DNA from: PLA3 sp964592235
GTDB taxonomy: Bacteria; Planctomycetota; Phycisphaerae; UBA1845; UTPLA1
Reading direction: 5' to 3'
Length of the DNA stretch: 64,000 nucleotides
NCBI GenBank assembly: GCA_964592235.1
Contig: CAZQCF010000014.1
Location: forward strand, 27,750 to 91,749
The notes under the pieces were generated by a model that was not told the origin of the DNA, ran no database searches, and saw only the letters and a program-made list of their open reading frames with translations. Positions 51,216 through 59,280 of this stretch are shown one piece after another. Both the position numbers and the translations under genes were made by a program. The first letter of the stretch is position 1, and every line of letters begins with the position of its first letter.

Positions 51216-52097
51216 CTAGGCGACGTTCTGAACCTGTTCCTTCATGCGGTCGATGGCGGCCTTGATCTCCACGACGTGCCGCGAGATGGCGGCGTCGGCG
51301 GCCTTGCTGCCGATGGTGTTGGCCTCGCGGAGCATTTCCTGCGCGAGGAAGTCGAGCCGGCGGCCGGCCTCCTGACCGGAGCGGCAGATTTCCGCGAACT
51401 GGTCGAGGTGGCTGGCGAGGCGGGCGATCTCTTCGTTGATGTCGCAACGTTCGGCGAAGATGGCGACCTCGCGGATGATGGAGTCCTTGTCGAGTTCGAC
51501 GCTGGCGCCGGCGACGAGCTGCTGCAATCGGGCGAGCAGGCGCTTGTGGTATTCCTCGACGACGCCGGGGGCGCGGGACTGAATCCCGGCCAGCCGCGAG
51601 CGGATCTCGGCGCATTGGGCGGTGAGGTCCTTCAGCAGGGCCTCGCCTTCCACGGCGCGCATTTTCAGCAATTTGTCGATGGCCTCGTCGACGACCTTCG
51701 CGGCGGCGGTGTAGCGGGCTTCGAGAATCGTCTCGTCCGGCTCGGCGGATTCGCAGACACCGGGCAGTTCCAGCAGCGAGGCGAGATCGATGCGGGCGCT
51801 GCCGAGCTTGGCGGCGAGGGGGGCCAGGCGCTCGGCGATGCGTTCGAGGGCGGTCTGATTGATCTGGCTGTCGGCGGCGCCGTTCTCATCGCGGACGCGC
51901 AGATTGAAGACGATGCTGCCGCGGCCCAGGCGCGTGCGGAGTTGTTTGTCGAACTCGGCTTCGTAGCGCTGGAGTGATTCAGGCAGGCGCAGGGAAGACT
52001 TGTAGTAGCGGTTGTTGACGCTGCGAATCTCCGTGCGGATGCTCACGCCGTCGACGTGGGCCTGGGCAGCGCCGAAACCGGTCATGCTGGAAAGCAT
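51216..52097 (-). CDS. yicC: YicC-family endoribonuclease
   Basis: A 293-residue protein of usual family length. N-terminal MLSSMTGFGAAQ is diagnostic, followed by EIRSVNNRYYKSSLRLPE and a C-terminal region with QEMLREANTIGSKAADAAISRHVVEIK. YicC proteins cut RNA near the RyhB type of targets in E. coli and have stress-linked roles. It leads the gmk-rpoZ-coaC-coaB run, which is widely conserved. Confidence 0.93.
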   Translation of the reverse strand: MLSSMTGFGAAQAHVDGVSIRTEIRSVNNRYYKSSLRLPESLQRYEAEFDKQLRTRLGRGSIVFNLRVRDENGAADSQINQTALERIAERLAPLAAKLGSARIDLASLLELPGVCESAEPDETILEARYTAAAKVVDEAIDKLLKMRAVEGEALLKDLTAQCAEIRSRLAGIQSRAPGVVEEYHKRLLARLQQLVAGASVELDKDSIIREVAIFAERCDINEEIARLASHLDQFAEICRSGQEAGRRLDFLAQEMLREANTIGSKAADAAISRHVVEIKAAIDRMKEQVQNVA

Positions 52098-52208
52098 CTA
52101 CAAATGTCTCCTGATTCGCCGAATTGGCAGTTCCGGAACAACTGATAGAACCCGCTCCCTTACGGTTGCGGCTCGGAAAACCACATCGCGGCGATGATTG
52201 CGCCCGGC

Positions 52209-52745
52209 TTAGTTCGGCTTCGACTCATCCGCGGGCGGCGTTGATTGCGCCGGAGGCTGCGTATTGCCCGGAGGCGTTGCAGGCTGCCCTGTGCCAGAAC
52301 CGGTTGCCGGCGTCGACTCGGCCGAGTTCTTCGGCGGCTGGTTCACGAGCGGGGTGGACGTCTGCACGTTTACCGGCTGCACGTCGATCGGCGTCGCGCT
52401 GGTGTTCGGAGTGGCACCGCCGGTCATCGGGGCCTCGGTTGAAACGGGCGGCGGTGCGGCTGGCGAAGCGCTGGCCGGGGCGATGGCTCGTTCAAATACA
52501 AAGACCGCGGTGATGGAAAGGATGATAAATACGCCGGCAAGGCCGACGGTGACCCACGTGAGGAAGTCGCCGGTCTTCGTGCCGAAGGCGGTATGCCCGC
52601 CGACGCCGCCGAACGCGCCGGAGAGGCCCGATCCACGATTCTTCTGAAGCAGGATCAGCCCCATCAGCAGCAGGGAGACCAGTACGATAAAGAAGGTCAG
52701 GATGACCTGTCCAAACGTCGCAACGAGATACGTACCAGGGAACAT
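52209..52745 (-). CDS. secG: Preprotein translocase subunit SecG with long C-terminal tail
   Basis: A 178-residue protein. The first 95 residues are SecG: two membrane spans (8-30 and 62-84) around the conserved cytosolic loop LLQKNRGSGLSGAFGG. The remaining 80 residues are a low-complexity proline/threonine/alanine tail not found in classic SecG (about 110 residues). SecG assists SecYE and SecA in export. It starts 3 bases after tpiA, the conserved tpiA-secG pairing. Confidence 0.9.
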   Translation of the reverse strand: MFPGTYLVATFGQVILTFFIVLVSLLLMGLILLQKNRGSGLSGAFGGVGGHTAFGTKTGDFLTWVTVGLAGVFIILSITAVFVFERAIAPASASPAAPPPVSTEAPMTGGATPNTSATPIDVQPVNVQTSTPLVNQPPKNSAESTPATGSGTGQPATPPGNTQPPAQSTPPADESKPN

Positions 52746-52748
52746 GGT

Positions 52749-53555
52749 TCAGTATGATCCTTTCACTCGGAGCGCGGCATCGATGATCGCGTGGAAATCG
52801 GCCGACTTCAGACTTGCCCCGCCGACCAGCGCGCCATCAACGTCGGGGCACTTCATCAAACTGGCGGCGTTATCAGGCTTTACGCTGCCGCCGTATTGTA
52901 TGCGAATTCCGTCCGCAACGCGCGGGCCGCACAAACGGGCCAATTCTCGCCGGATATGGGCATGGGCGTCCTGGGCCTGCTCGGGAGTGGCGTTTCGACC
53001 GGTACCGATGGCCCAGACCGGCTCATAGGCGATGACGATGCCGGCGGCAGCATCGCCGGACAGGCCGGCCAATCCGCCTTCGAGCTGGCGCGTCAGCACT
53101 TTTTCAGTGACGGATGCATCCCGCTCGGCCAGCGTTTCCCCGACGCAAAGGATGGGAGTCAACCCGGCGGCGAGGACGGCCTTGACCTTGGCGTTGATCA
53201 TCGCATCGGTCTCCCCGTGGATGTGGCCGGCGGCGTCCTTCGGGCCGATGGTGTGGCGGCGTTCGCTGTGACCGAGGATGACGTAGGAGGCGCCGGTCTC
53301 GCGGATCATGTCGGCGGAGATTTCACCGGTGAAGGCACCGGATTTTTCGTGCCAGCAGTTCTGGGCACCGAGCCTGATCGGCGAGTCGGCGACGGCCTTG
53401 GCCATGGGGAAGAGATAGACCGCCGTCGGGCAGATGGCGATGTCGATCGCGGGGCTGCCGCTGATGCGCGCGCGAAGGTCTGCGACCAGCGCGCGGGCTG
53501 CGGCGAGATTCAGGTTCATTTTCCAGTTGCCGGCGACAAAGGGTCTTCGGGACAC
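52749..53555 (-). CDS. tpiA: Triosephosphate isomerase
   Basis: A 268-residue TIM barrel. The catalytic residues are present: Lys12 in GNWKMN, His in VILGHSERR near residue 96, and Glu in IAYEPVWAIGTG near 170, with the phosphate loop GGSVKPDNA at the end. It interconverts dihydroxyacetone phosphate and glyceraldehyde 3-phosphate. It sits 4 bases after pheA and 3 before secG, so it is cotranscribed. Confidence 0.97.
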   Translation of the reverse strand: MSRRPFVAGNWKMNLNLAAARALVADLRARISGSPAIDIAICPTAVYLFPMAKAVADSPIRLGAQNCWHEKSGAFTGEISADMIRETGASYVILGHSERRHTIGPKDAAGHIHGETDAMINAKVKAVLAAGLTPILCVGETLAERDASVTEKVLTRQLEGGLAGLSGDAAAGIVIAYEPVWAIGTGRNATPEQAQDAHAHIRRELARLCGPRVADGIRIQYGGSVKPDNAASLMKCPDVDGALVGGASLKSADFHAIIDAALRVKGSY

Positions 53556-53559
53556 GGTG

Positions 53560-54639
53560 TTACTCCGTCATGATCTCGGTGGACTTGGGATACGAGCCGA
53601 GCACGCGCAAGACGGCGCAGTGCGTGCGGGCGGCGTCAATGGCCGATTTGATCGGCGCGTCGTCCGCATGGCCGTCGATGTCGGTGAAGAAACAGTATTG
53701 AGACTCCCCGCTGGCGTGGGGCCGCGAGGTGATCATCGTCATGTTGATGCCGGCCTTCTGAAAGACGAGCAGGACGTTGACGAGCGCACCGGCCTGATGG
53801 GCGGTGATGAAGAGCAGGCTGGTGCGGTCGTTGCCGGTGGGGCGGGGGCCGTCGCCGCCGAGGACCAGGAAGCGCGTCGCGTTGTTGGGGCTGTCCTGAA
53901 TGTTCGGCGCGAGGATTTTCAGCCCGTAAAGCTTGGCGGCCAGAGCGCTGCCGATGGCGGCGGCATGAGGCTGCTGTGCGGCCATCTCGGCGGCCTTGCT
54001 TGTGCTGGGGGCGGGGGAGATTTTCTTCGAAAGGCCGGTTTCGCTTAGCCAGCGCTGACATTGCGAGAAGGCTTCGGGCTTGGAATAGACGACGGCGATC
54101 TCATCCTGCCGGCAGTTGGCGAGCAGATTGTGGCGGATGGCTCGCGTCATTTCGCTGCAGATTCGAACATCGTAGTTGGTGAAGGCGTCGAGCGTGTCCA
54201 GCACCGCGCCGCCGGTGGAGTTCTCCACCGGCACGACGCCGTAGTCGAGGCGGCCGTTGGCCACGTCCTCGACGACGCCGAGAATATCGACACGCGGCTC
54301 GTATTCCACCGACGAGCCGAACCGACCGAGGGCGGCTTCGTGAGAGAATGAGCCGGCCGGTCCGAGGCAACCGACGCGCGGCGCGCGTTGCAGGGCAAAC
54401 GATGCGGACATGAGTTCCTTGTAGATGTTCGTCATCGCGCCGCGAGTCAGCGGCCCCTTTGAGAGGGCGTTGATACGCTGGAGCACCTCGCGTTCGCGTT
54501 CGGGAGCAAAGACGGCGACGCCGGCGGCGCGCTTGACGCGGCCGATTTCGACGGCGATGGCGGCGCGTTCATTGAGCAGCGTGACGAGGCGCTCATCGAG
54601 GGCATCAATGCGTTGTCGCAGTTCTTCGAGCGTGGCCAT
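53560..54639 (-). CDS. pheA: Bifunctional chorismate mutase / prephenate dehydratase
   Basis: A 359-residue protein from ATG 54639. Residues 1-85 are an AroQ-type chorismate mutase (LRQRIDALDERLVTLLNERA); residues 90-265 are the prephenate dehydratase (VGCLGPAGSFSHEAAL, PVENSTGGAV, and NNATRFLVLG); the rest is an ACT domain with GALVN. It makes phenylpyruvate from chorismate. The second regulatory motif, ESRP in well-studied phenylalanine-inhibited enzymes, reads TSRP here. In-frame starts at 54666 and 54678 are alternatives. Confidence 0.93.
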   Translation of the reverse strand: MATLEELRQRIDALDERLVTLLNERAAIAVEIGRVKRAAGVAVFAPEREREVLQRINALSKGPLTRGAMTNIYKELMSASFALQRAPRVGCLGPAGSFSHEAALGRFGSSVEYEPRVDILGVVEDVANGRLDYGVVPVENSTGGAVLDTLDAFTNYDVRICSEMTRAIRHNLLANCRQDEIAVVYSKPEAFSQCQRWLSETGLSKKISPAPSTSKAAEMAAQQPHAAAIGSALAAKLYGLKILAPNIQDSPNNATRFLVLGGDGPRPTGNDRTSLLFITAHQAGALVNVLLVFQKAGINMTMITSRPHASGESQYCFFTDIDGHADDAPIKSAIDAARTHCAVLRVLGSYPKSTEIMTE

Positions 54640-54776
54640 GTCATGTTCCGCGCTGCCCGGTTGCATACCCGCGAGCAAAGCCCCGTAGTAGAGAGCGCCG
54701 CCGGAGGGCTGTCAAAGGATCCTGCTGCGGAGGGCCATTGCGTGAATGCGGCTCATGTGGCGGCACTTCGTGATGG

Positions 54777-54805
54777 TTGAGTCAGAGTGATCTTTTCGGT
54801 AGAAT
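54777..54805 (+). promoter_or_regulatory. Sigma-70-like promoter for the dockerin-protein gene
   Basis: TTGAGT (54777-54782) and TAGAAT (54800-54805), 17-base spacer, about 115 bases before ATG 54919. Confidence 0.55.
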
Positions 54806-54918
54806 CGGAGTTTGGTGTGGTGGTCCGACATTGTCCCTCGCTGGATCGAAACTCAAACGCGGAATTTCGCTCGCCAATTCTACGGCATGAGCCACAGCGC
54901 AAACTGGAGGAGATTCAG

Positions 54919-56271
54919 ATGCTTCGAAACGCAATGGTGTTCAACGTGGCCCTGCTTGCCTTGTGTGCGGTGGCGACGCGGGTTCCCGCGGCGGGGCCGG
55001 ATGTTGTCTTAAGCGATAGCACTTCACTAAGCAGCTATGGACCGGTCGGCGCGATGCGTGCCTATTCGATCGGTTCCAATACGTGCAACCTCGGGAACCA
55101 GAACCTGTTGTGGACGAACAACAACACACCCGGTCTGGCGATGAACGCTTACCGGCTGCACGACGGCCGTCTGATGCAGATTGGCATGTCGTGGGTGAAG
55201 ACGGCCTGTTGCGCCGCCGCCGGCGGTGGGTGTGGTATGACTTGCAACAATCAAGGCGGCACGGTACTCGGTGCCGGTTGCCTGGATGTTTACACGTCTG
55301 GCTGGAACGCGGGTCAGGGCCGGCTGGCGCGGCGATCGGGGATCAACGCCTTCACGGGCGCATTTGCCAATGCCGACGGCGCGACGGGCGACGCGATTTT
55401 CAAGCGGTTGCAGATCCTTCAGAGCAATCTTGATCCCGCGAACTATCCGGGCGCGCTCTTTTTCTTTGAGGGCGTCTACGCCGCCTCGGACGACGCAACG
55501 TGGCAGAACTGGCTGAACAACGCCTCGTACAAGCGCGTCACGTTTAATGCCTCCTATTCGCCGACGTATCAGGGCAGCATTTTCCAGTTCAAGCCCGGCA
55601 TTCACGCATGGAAGGACCACGGCCTGGGGCCGAACACGCCCGATCCCGCGGTGACCATTACGAATGTCGATATTCCGGCCGAGGGCCGGCTCATTCTGGG
55701 GCACAAGGTCACGAACCTCGGAGGCGGGCAGTGGCGCTACGACTACGCCCTGTACAATCTCAACTCTGACAAGTCCGCCGGCGAGGTCACGGTCACCGGA
55801 CCAGCCGGTGTGACGTATTCGAACATCGGGTTCAACGACGTGAACTACCACTCGGGCGAAATTTACGACAACACGGACTGGCTGTCGGCGTCGGGGCCGG
55901 GCGGTGTCACCTGGCAGAGTCCGCAGACGCACGCCCAGAATCCCAACTCCAACGCTCTGCGCTGGGGCACGATGTACAATTACTGGTTCACCGCGAACAC
56001 GCCGCCGCGCAATGGCACGGTGAAGATCGGCCTGTTCAAGCCGCATACCCCGCAATCGGTGAGCGCGACGACGCTGGTGCCCAGTTGCTTCCTTGACGGC
56101 GACCTGAACGGTGACGGCTCGGTGAATGGCGCCGACGTGCAGGACTACGTCAATTGCGCGCTCGCTCCGGGCCTGCCCACAGCGGGCTGCTTCTGCGCCG
56201 ACATGGATGAGAACGATGTCGTGAACGATCTCGACACGACCGCGTTTGTCGCCGCGCTGCTGAACGGCTGA
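54919..56271 (+). CDS. Secreted protein with dockerin-type tail
   Basis: A 450-residue exported protein with signal peptide (residues 1-25). The body is beta-rich with a cysteine-rich patch at about 88-115 (TACCAAAGGGCGMTC), then a long region rich in N, G and aromatic residues; no catalytic motif is seen. The last 60 residues are an EF-hand/dockerin-type tail (GDLNGDGSVNGADVQDYV, CFCADMDENDVV). GGAGGA precedes ATG 54919. Probably a surface-bound or extracellular protein of unknown role. Confidence 0.75.
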   Translation: MLRNAMVFNVALLALCAVATRVPAAGPDVVLSDSTSLSSYGPVGAMRAYSIGSNTCNLGNQNLLWTNNNTPGLAMNAYRLHDGRLMQIGMSWVKTACCAAAGGGCGMTCNNQGGTVLGAGCLDVYTSGWNAGQGRLARRSGINAFTGAFANADGATGDAIFKRLQILQSNLDPANYPGALFFFEGVYAASDDATWQNWLNNASYKRVTFNASYSPTYQGSIFQFKPGIHAWKDHGLGPNTPDPAVTITNVDIPAEGRLILGHKVTNLGGGQWRYDYALYNLNSDKSAGEVTVTGPAGVTYSNIGFNDVNYHSGEIYDNTDWLSASGPGGVTWQSPQTHAQNPNSNALRWGTMYNYWFTANTPPRNGTVKIGLFKPHTPQSVSATTLVPSCFLDGDLNGDGSVNGADVQDYVNCALAPGLPTAGCFCADMDENDVVNDLDTTAFVAALLNG

Positions 56272-56317
56272 TCCGTTGCGGCAGGCATTCGCATCGCGTA
56301 GTCTGTCGCTCGCCTGC

Positions 56318-56337
56318 CCGGCGGCTCTAGCCGCCGG
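56318..56337 (+). terminator. GC-rich hairpin after the dockerin-protein gene
   Basis: CCGGCGGCT and AGCCGCCGG form a 9-base-pair arm pair around CT. It is 47 bases after the stop and 15 before larC, but lacks a T-run, so it is a weak candidate terminator. Confidence 0.35.
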
Positions 56338-56352
56338 TCGCACGGCGCATAC

Positions 56353-57546
56353 ATGAAAATCGCCTATTTTGACTGCTTCAGCGGGGCGAGTGGGGACATG
56401 ATCCTCGGCGCGCTGCTTGCGGCGGGGTTGCCGGAAGAGGCTTTCCGCGCGCAGCTTGCTCAACTCGGAATCGGCGGCTACGAGTTGTCGATGCGGCCGG
56501 TTCGCAAGCAGGGCTTTGCCGCGACCAGGGTGGAGGTCCGCCTGACCGAGCAGGCGGGCCATCGGCACCTGCACCACATCAAGAAGATCATTCAGGATTC
56601 CAAGCTGCCCGCTGGGGTCAAGGATCGCGCGATTCGCATCTTCACGCGGCTGGCCGAGGTCGAGGCGAAGGTCCACGGTACCACGATCGAGGAAGTGCAT
56701 TTCCACGAGGTCGGCGCGGTTGATGCCATGGTCGATGTCGTCGGCGCGGTGATCGGGATGGAGCTGCTTGGGATTCAGCGCATCGTCTGTTCACCTTTGC
56801 CCGTCGGTTCCGGCACCGTGAAGTGTCATCATGGTGTCATCCCCGTGCCGGCGCCGGCCACGGCCGAACTGCTGCGCGGCGTGCCGCTGGCTGCCTGTGA
56901 CGAACCGGGCGAACTCACGACCCCGACCGGCGCCGCGATTCTCACCACTTTGGCTGACGCATACGGTCCGATTCCCGCCATGACCATTCGGTCGAGCGGC
57001 TACGGGGCGGGGACACGAGATGGAACGACGCGCCCCAACGTCCTGCGCCTGCTGGTCGGCGAGGCCGGCGGATCGGCAGTCGATGCCGAGCGCGTCGATG
57101 AGATCGTCGTGCTGGAAACCAACCTCGATGACGCCACGGGTCAGCAGGTCGGCCACGCGCTGGACGCGTTGTTCGCGGCGGGGGCGGTGGATGTGTTCAC
57201 CACGGCGATCCACATGAAGAAGAACCGGCCGGGCGTCCTTCTCACGGTGCTCGCGCCGGTCGATCGCGTCTTCGCCTGCGAAGAGGTTCTCTTCACCCAC
57301 ACGCCAACCTTCGGGATCCGCCGGCACGCCTGTTCTCGTACGAGGCTGGAGCGACGAATTGAAACGGTGGACACGAAGTACGGCCCCGTCCCCGTCAAGG
57401 TGGGCATGTGGGCCGGTCGGGTGCTGACCGTCACACCCGAGCACGATGACTGCGTCCATCTGGCGGCCAAGTGCGGTGTCTTGCTCCGTGACATATACTT
57501 CGCGGCGCAGCAGGCAGGCCGCGCGCGGTACGGCCTGGACAAGTGA
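56353..57546 (+). CDS. larC: Nickel insertion protein LarC (DUF111)
   Basis: A 397-residue LarC homologue: YFDCFSGASGDMILGALL at the N terminus, EVHFHEVGAVDAMVDVVG near 117-134, the metal-binding LTTPTGAAIL, and VLETNLDDATGQQVGHAL at the start of the C-terminal part. In lactate racemase maturation LarC works as a CTP-dependent nickel inserter for the pincer cofactor. Here it is a single continuous frame, unlike the frameshifted larC1-larC2 of Lactobacillus. larA, larB and larE are absent from the window, so its client enzyme is unknown. Confidence 0.85.
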   Translation: MKIAYFDCFSGASGDMILGALLAAGLPEEAFRAQLAQLGIGGYELSMRPVRKQGFAATRVEVRLTEQAGHRHLHHIKKIIQDSKLPAGVKDRAIRIFTRLAEVEAKVHGTTIEEVHFHEVGAVDAMVDVVGAVIGMELLGIQRIVCSPLPVGSGTVKCHHGVIPVPAPATAELLRGVPLAACDEPGELTTPTGAAILTTLADAYGPIPAMTIRSSGYGAGTRDGTTRPNVLRLLVGEAGGSAVDAERVDEIVVLETNLDDATGQQVGHALDALFAAGAVDVFTTAIHMKKNRPGVLLTVLAPVDRVFACEEVLFTHTPTFGIRRHACSRTRLERRIETVDTKYGPVPVKVGMWAGRVLTVTPEHDDCVHLAAKCGVLLRDIYFAAQQAGRARYGLDK

Positions 57547-57573
57547 CCCCGGGTCGCTGATCGAGGTTGCGAC

Positions 57574-58260
57574 ATGACGACACTGGCGGCATTCATCGAT
57601 CCTCCCAGTCTTCAACAGTGGATCCTGATCGGTCTGCTCGGCGCGTCGCTGCTGGTGATCGCCGTGCAGAGCCGACGCCGGCAGCGAGCACCGGGTCCGG
57701 GGCGGCCGTCGGCACTGGAACGCGCGGAAGCGGCGCTGGAGCAAGCCGCCGCGCGCGATCGGGGCGGCGCATCGCGCGGGGCGGTGAATCCGGGCGGGGG
57801 CGACGCGTCGCTGCGCGTGCAGAGAGATTTTGAGCAACTTCTGACGGAGCTGGAGCACCTTTCGGAGCGCATCACGCTTCAGGTCGAGGAGGAGTTCGGT
57901 CGCCTGCAGGGTCTGATGACCGAGGCCGATCGGCGCATCTCGGCGCTTCGCGTGCTGATTGAGGCGAGTCGGCAACTGCGCGAGCCGCCGCGGGAGGCGG
58001 AAGCCGTGGCGTCGCAGCGCGGGTCACACCACGCATCCATGGAACACACCGCTCTTCGAAGTGAGCGGCCGCTTACACCGGCGATGACGATTCCACCGCT
58101 GGACGGCGGGCTGGAGGGCGATCCGCGCTTTGCACAGATCTTCCAACTCGCCGACGCTGGGTTTGCCCCGCGCGACATCGCCCAGAAACTCGGCGAAAGC
58201 GTCGGCACGGTGGAGCTGGTCCTGAATCTGCGCAATCCGTCGCAGCGATCCATCACCTGA
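57574..58260 (+). CDS. Membrane-anchored coiled-coil protein with C-terminal HTH-like motif
   Basis: A 228-residue protein with one N-terminal membrane span (residues 15-32), a predicted coiled coil (about 85-135), and a C-terminal helix-turn-helix-like segment (FQLADAGFAPRDIAQKLG, then VGTVELVLNLR). The same end is seen in DUF2802/DUF6115-type proteins. It follows larC by 27 bases and may be in its operon. It overlaps the convergent gene at 58253 by 8 bases. Function unknown. Confidence 0.65.
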   Translation: MTTLAAFIDPPSLQQWILIGLLGASLLVIAVQSRRRQRAPGPGRPSALERAEAALEQAAARDRGGASRGAVNPGGGDASLRVQRDFEQLLTELEHLSERITLQVEEEFGRLQGLMTEADRRISALRVLIEASRQLREPPREAEAVASQRGSHHASMEHTALRSERPLTPAMTIPPLDGGLEGDPRFAQIFQLADAGFAPRDIAQKLGESVGTVELVLNLRNPSQRSIT

Positions 58261-59269
58261 AGAGCATGTCCCGCGCGCGCTGCGGCGAAACGCCTTTCTG
58301 CCGCCGGGCGTAGGCTGCCGCGGCGCTGTCGAGAAAACCATCATCGAGCTTGCCTGATTCCAGCGCGGTGAGGATTCCCTCGATCAGATAGGCCTCGGGC
58401 ACGATCGGCTCGCGCGCGAACAGCACGGGGTACAGACCGTGGTGGACGCAGGCCGCGTGCAGTTGCAGGGCGCTGTGAGACGCCGCGAAAAAGACGCCCG
58501 TCGGGCGCGGCGCGTCGATTCGAAGCGACGCAAACAAATCGACCGGTTCGTCGGCTACGGCGTTGCGACCCAGATAGCCGACGACCACTGGCGGGCGATC
58601 CAGCACCAGGCCTTCGCGATCGATCGTGACGCGCGTCGACATCCGGCCCATCGCCTGTTGCACGCACGCCTGCATGGCGTTCATCGCGGCATCGGGCGAA
58701 TAGGCGACGCCCAGTAGAAATACGTCGAAGGGCTGGGCGATGCCGCGCGCCTGCCACGCTTCGCCGGGTCGGATCGTCGACCGAAGCAGGGCGGATTCGA
58801 CGACACCCGCATCGGCTGCCGCCGGACCGGGTATCTGCTCTGCCAGAAGCTGAAGCTGGTAATCCTCGACGCGTCGCCAGCCGGGCAGGCGAGCCAGGTA
58901 CGTCGCGAATCCGTACATCGCGCCCCAGCGCAGATCGGTCCGTGCATCGAATGCCGGACGCGGCGACTGGCTGCGCTTGCTCGGGCCGGCCAATGCGACA
59001 TGAACAACGACCATGATGCGCCGTTCGCGCTGCACTTCATCCAGCACGAAGCGCTCAAAGGTTTCGGCGCGGCGCCGGGTGGCGTGCTCCGTTGGCGGGC
59101 GTACGGGCGTGACCGTCGCGTCAACTCGCGGCTGTGCGGTCGTCGTGGCGTGGCGCGTGGCGATGTACGAATAGCCCCCGACGAGTGCTGCCAGCGCAGC
59201 GACCACCATCGCGACGCCGCCGATTCTCCACCCCGGCCCTCGTCGTTTGGTCCATAGCAGCAAGGCCAT
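58253..59269 (-). CDS. Membrane-anchored protein of unknown function
   Basis: A 338-residue protein with an N-terminal membrane helix (residues 18-38) and a long extracytoplasmic part of mixed alpha/beta character. It contains no recognised catalytic motif. The C-terminal stretch AYARRQKGVSPQRARDM may be a helical end. It runs convergently with the coiled-coil gene and follows the metallophosphoesterase-like gene by 11 bases on the same strand. I do not recognise the family. Confidence 0.55.
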   Translation of the reverse strand: MALLLWTKRRGPGWRIGGVAMVVAALAALVGGYSYIATRHATTTAQPRVDATVTPVRPPTEHATRRRAETFERFVLDEVQRERRIMVVVHVALAGPSKRSQSPRPAFDARTDLRWGAMYGFATYLARLPGWRRVEDYQLQLLAEQIPGPAAADAGVVESALLRSTIRPGEAWQARGIAQPFDVFLLGVAYSPDAAMNAMQACVQQAMGRMSTRVTIDREGLVLDRPPVVVGYLGRNAVADEPVDLFASLRIDAPRPTGVFFAASHSALQLHAACVHHGLYPVLFAREPIVPEAYLIEGILTALESGKLDDGFLDSAAAAYARRQKGVSPQRARDMLFR

Positions 59270-59280
59270 GTCGGGTGATC

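Noticed and set aside
55027..56706. 559-codon minus-strand frame
   Set aside because: It lies opposite the dockerin protein and larC start, both of which are well supported. No motif in the antisense translation.
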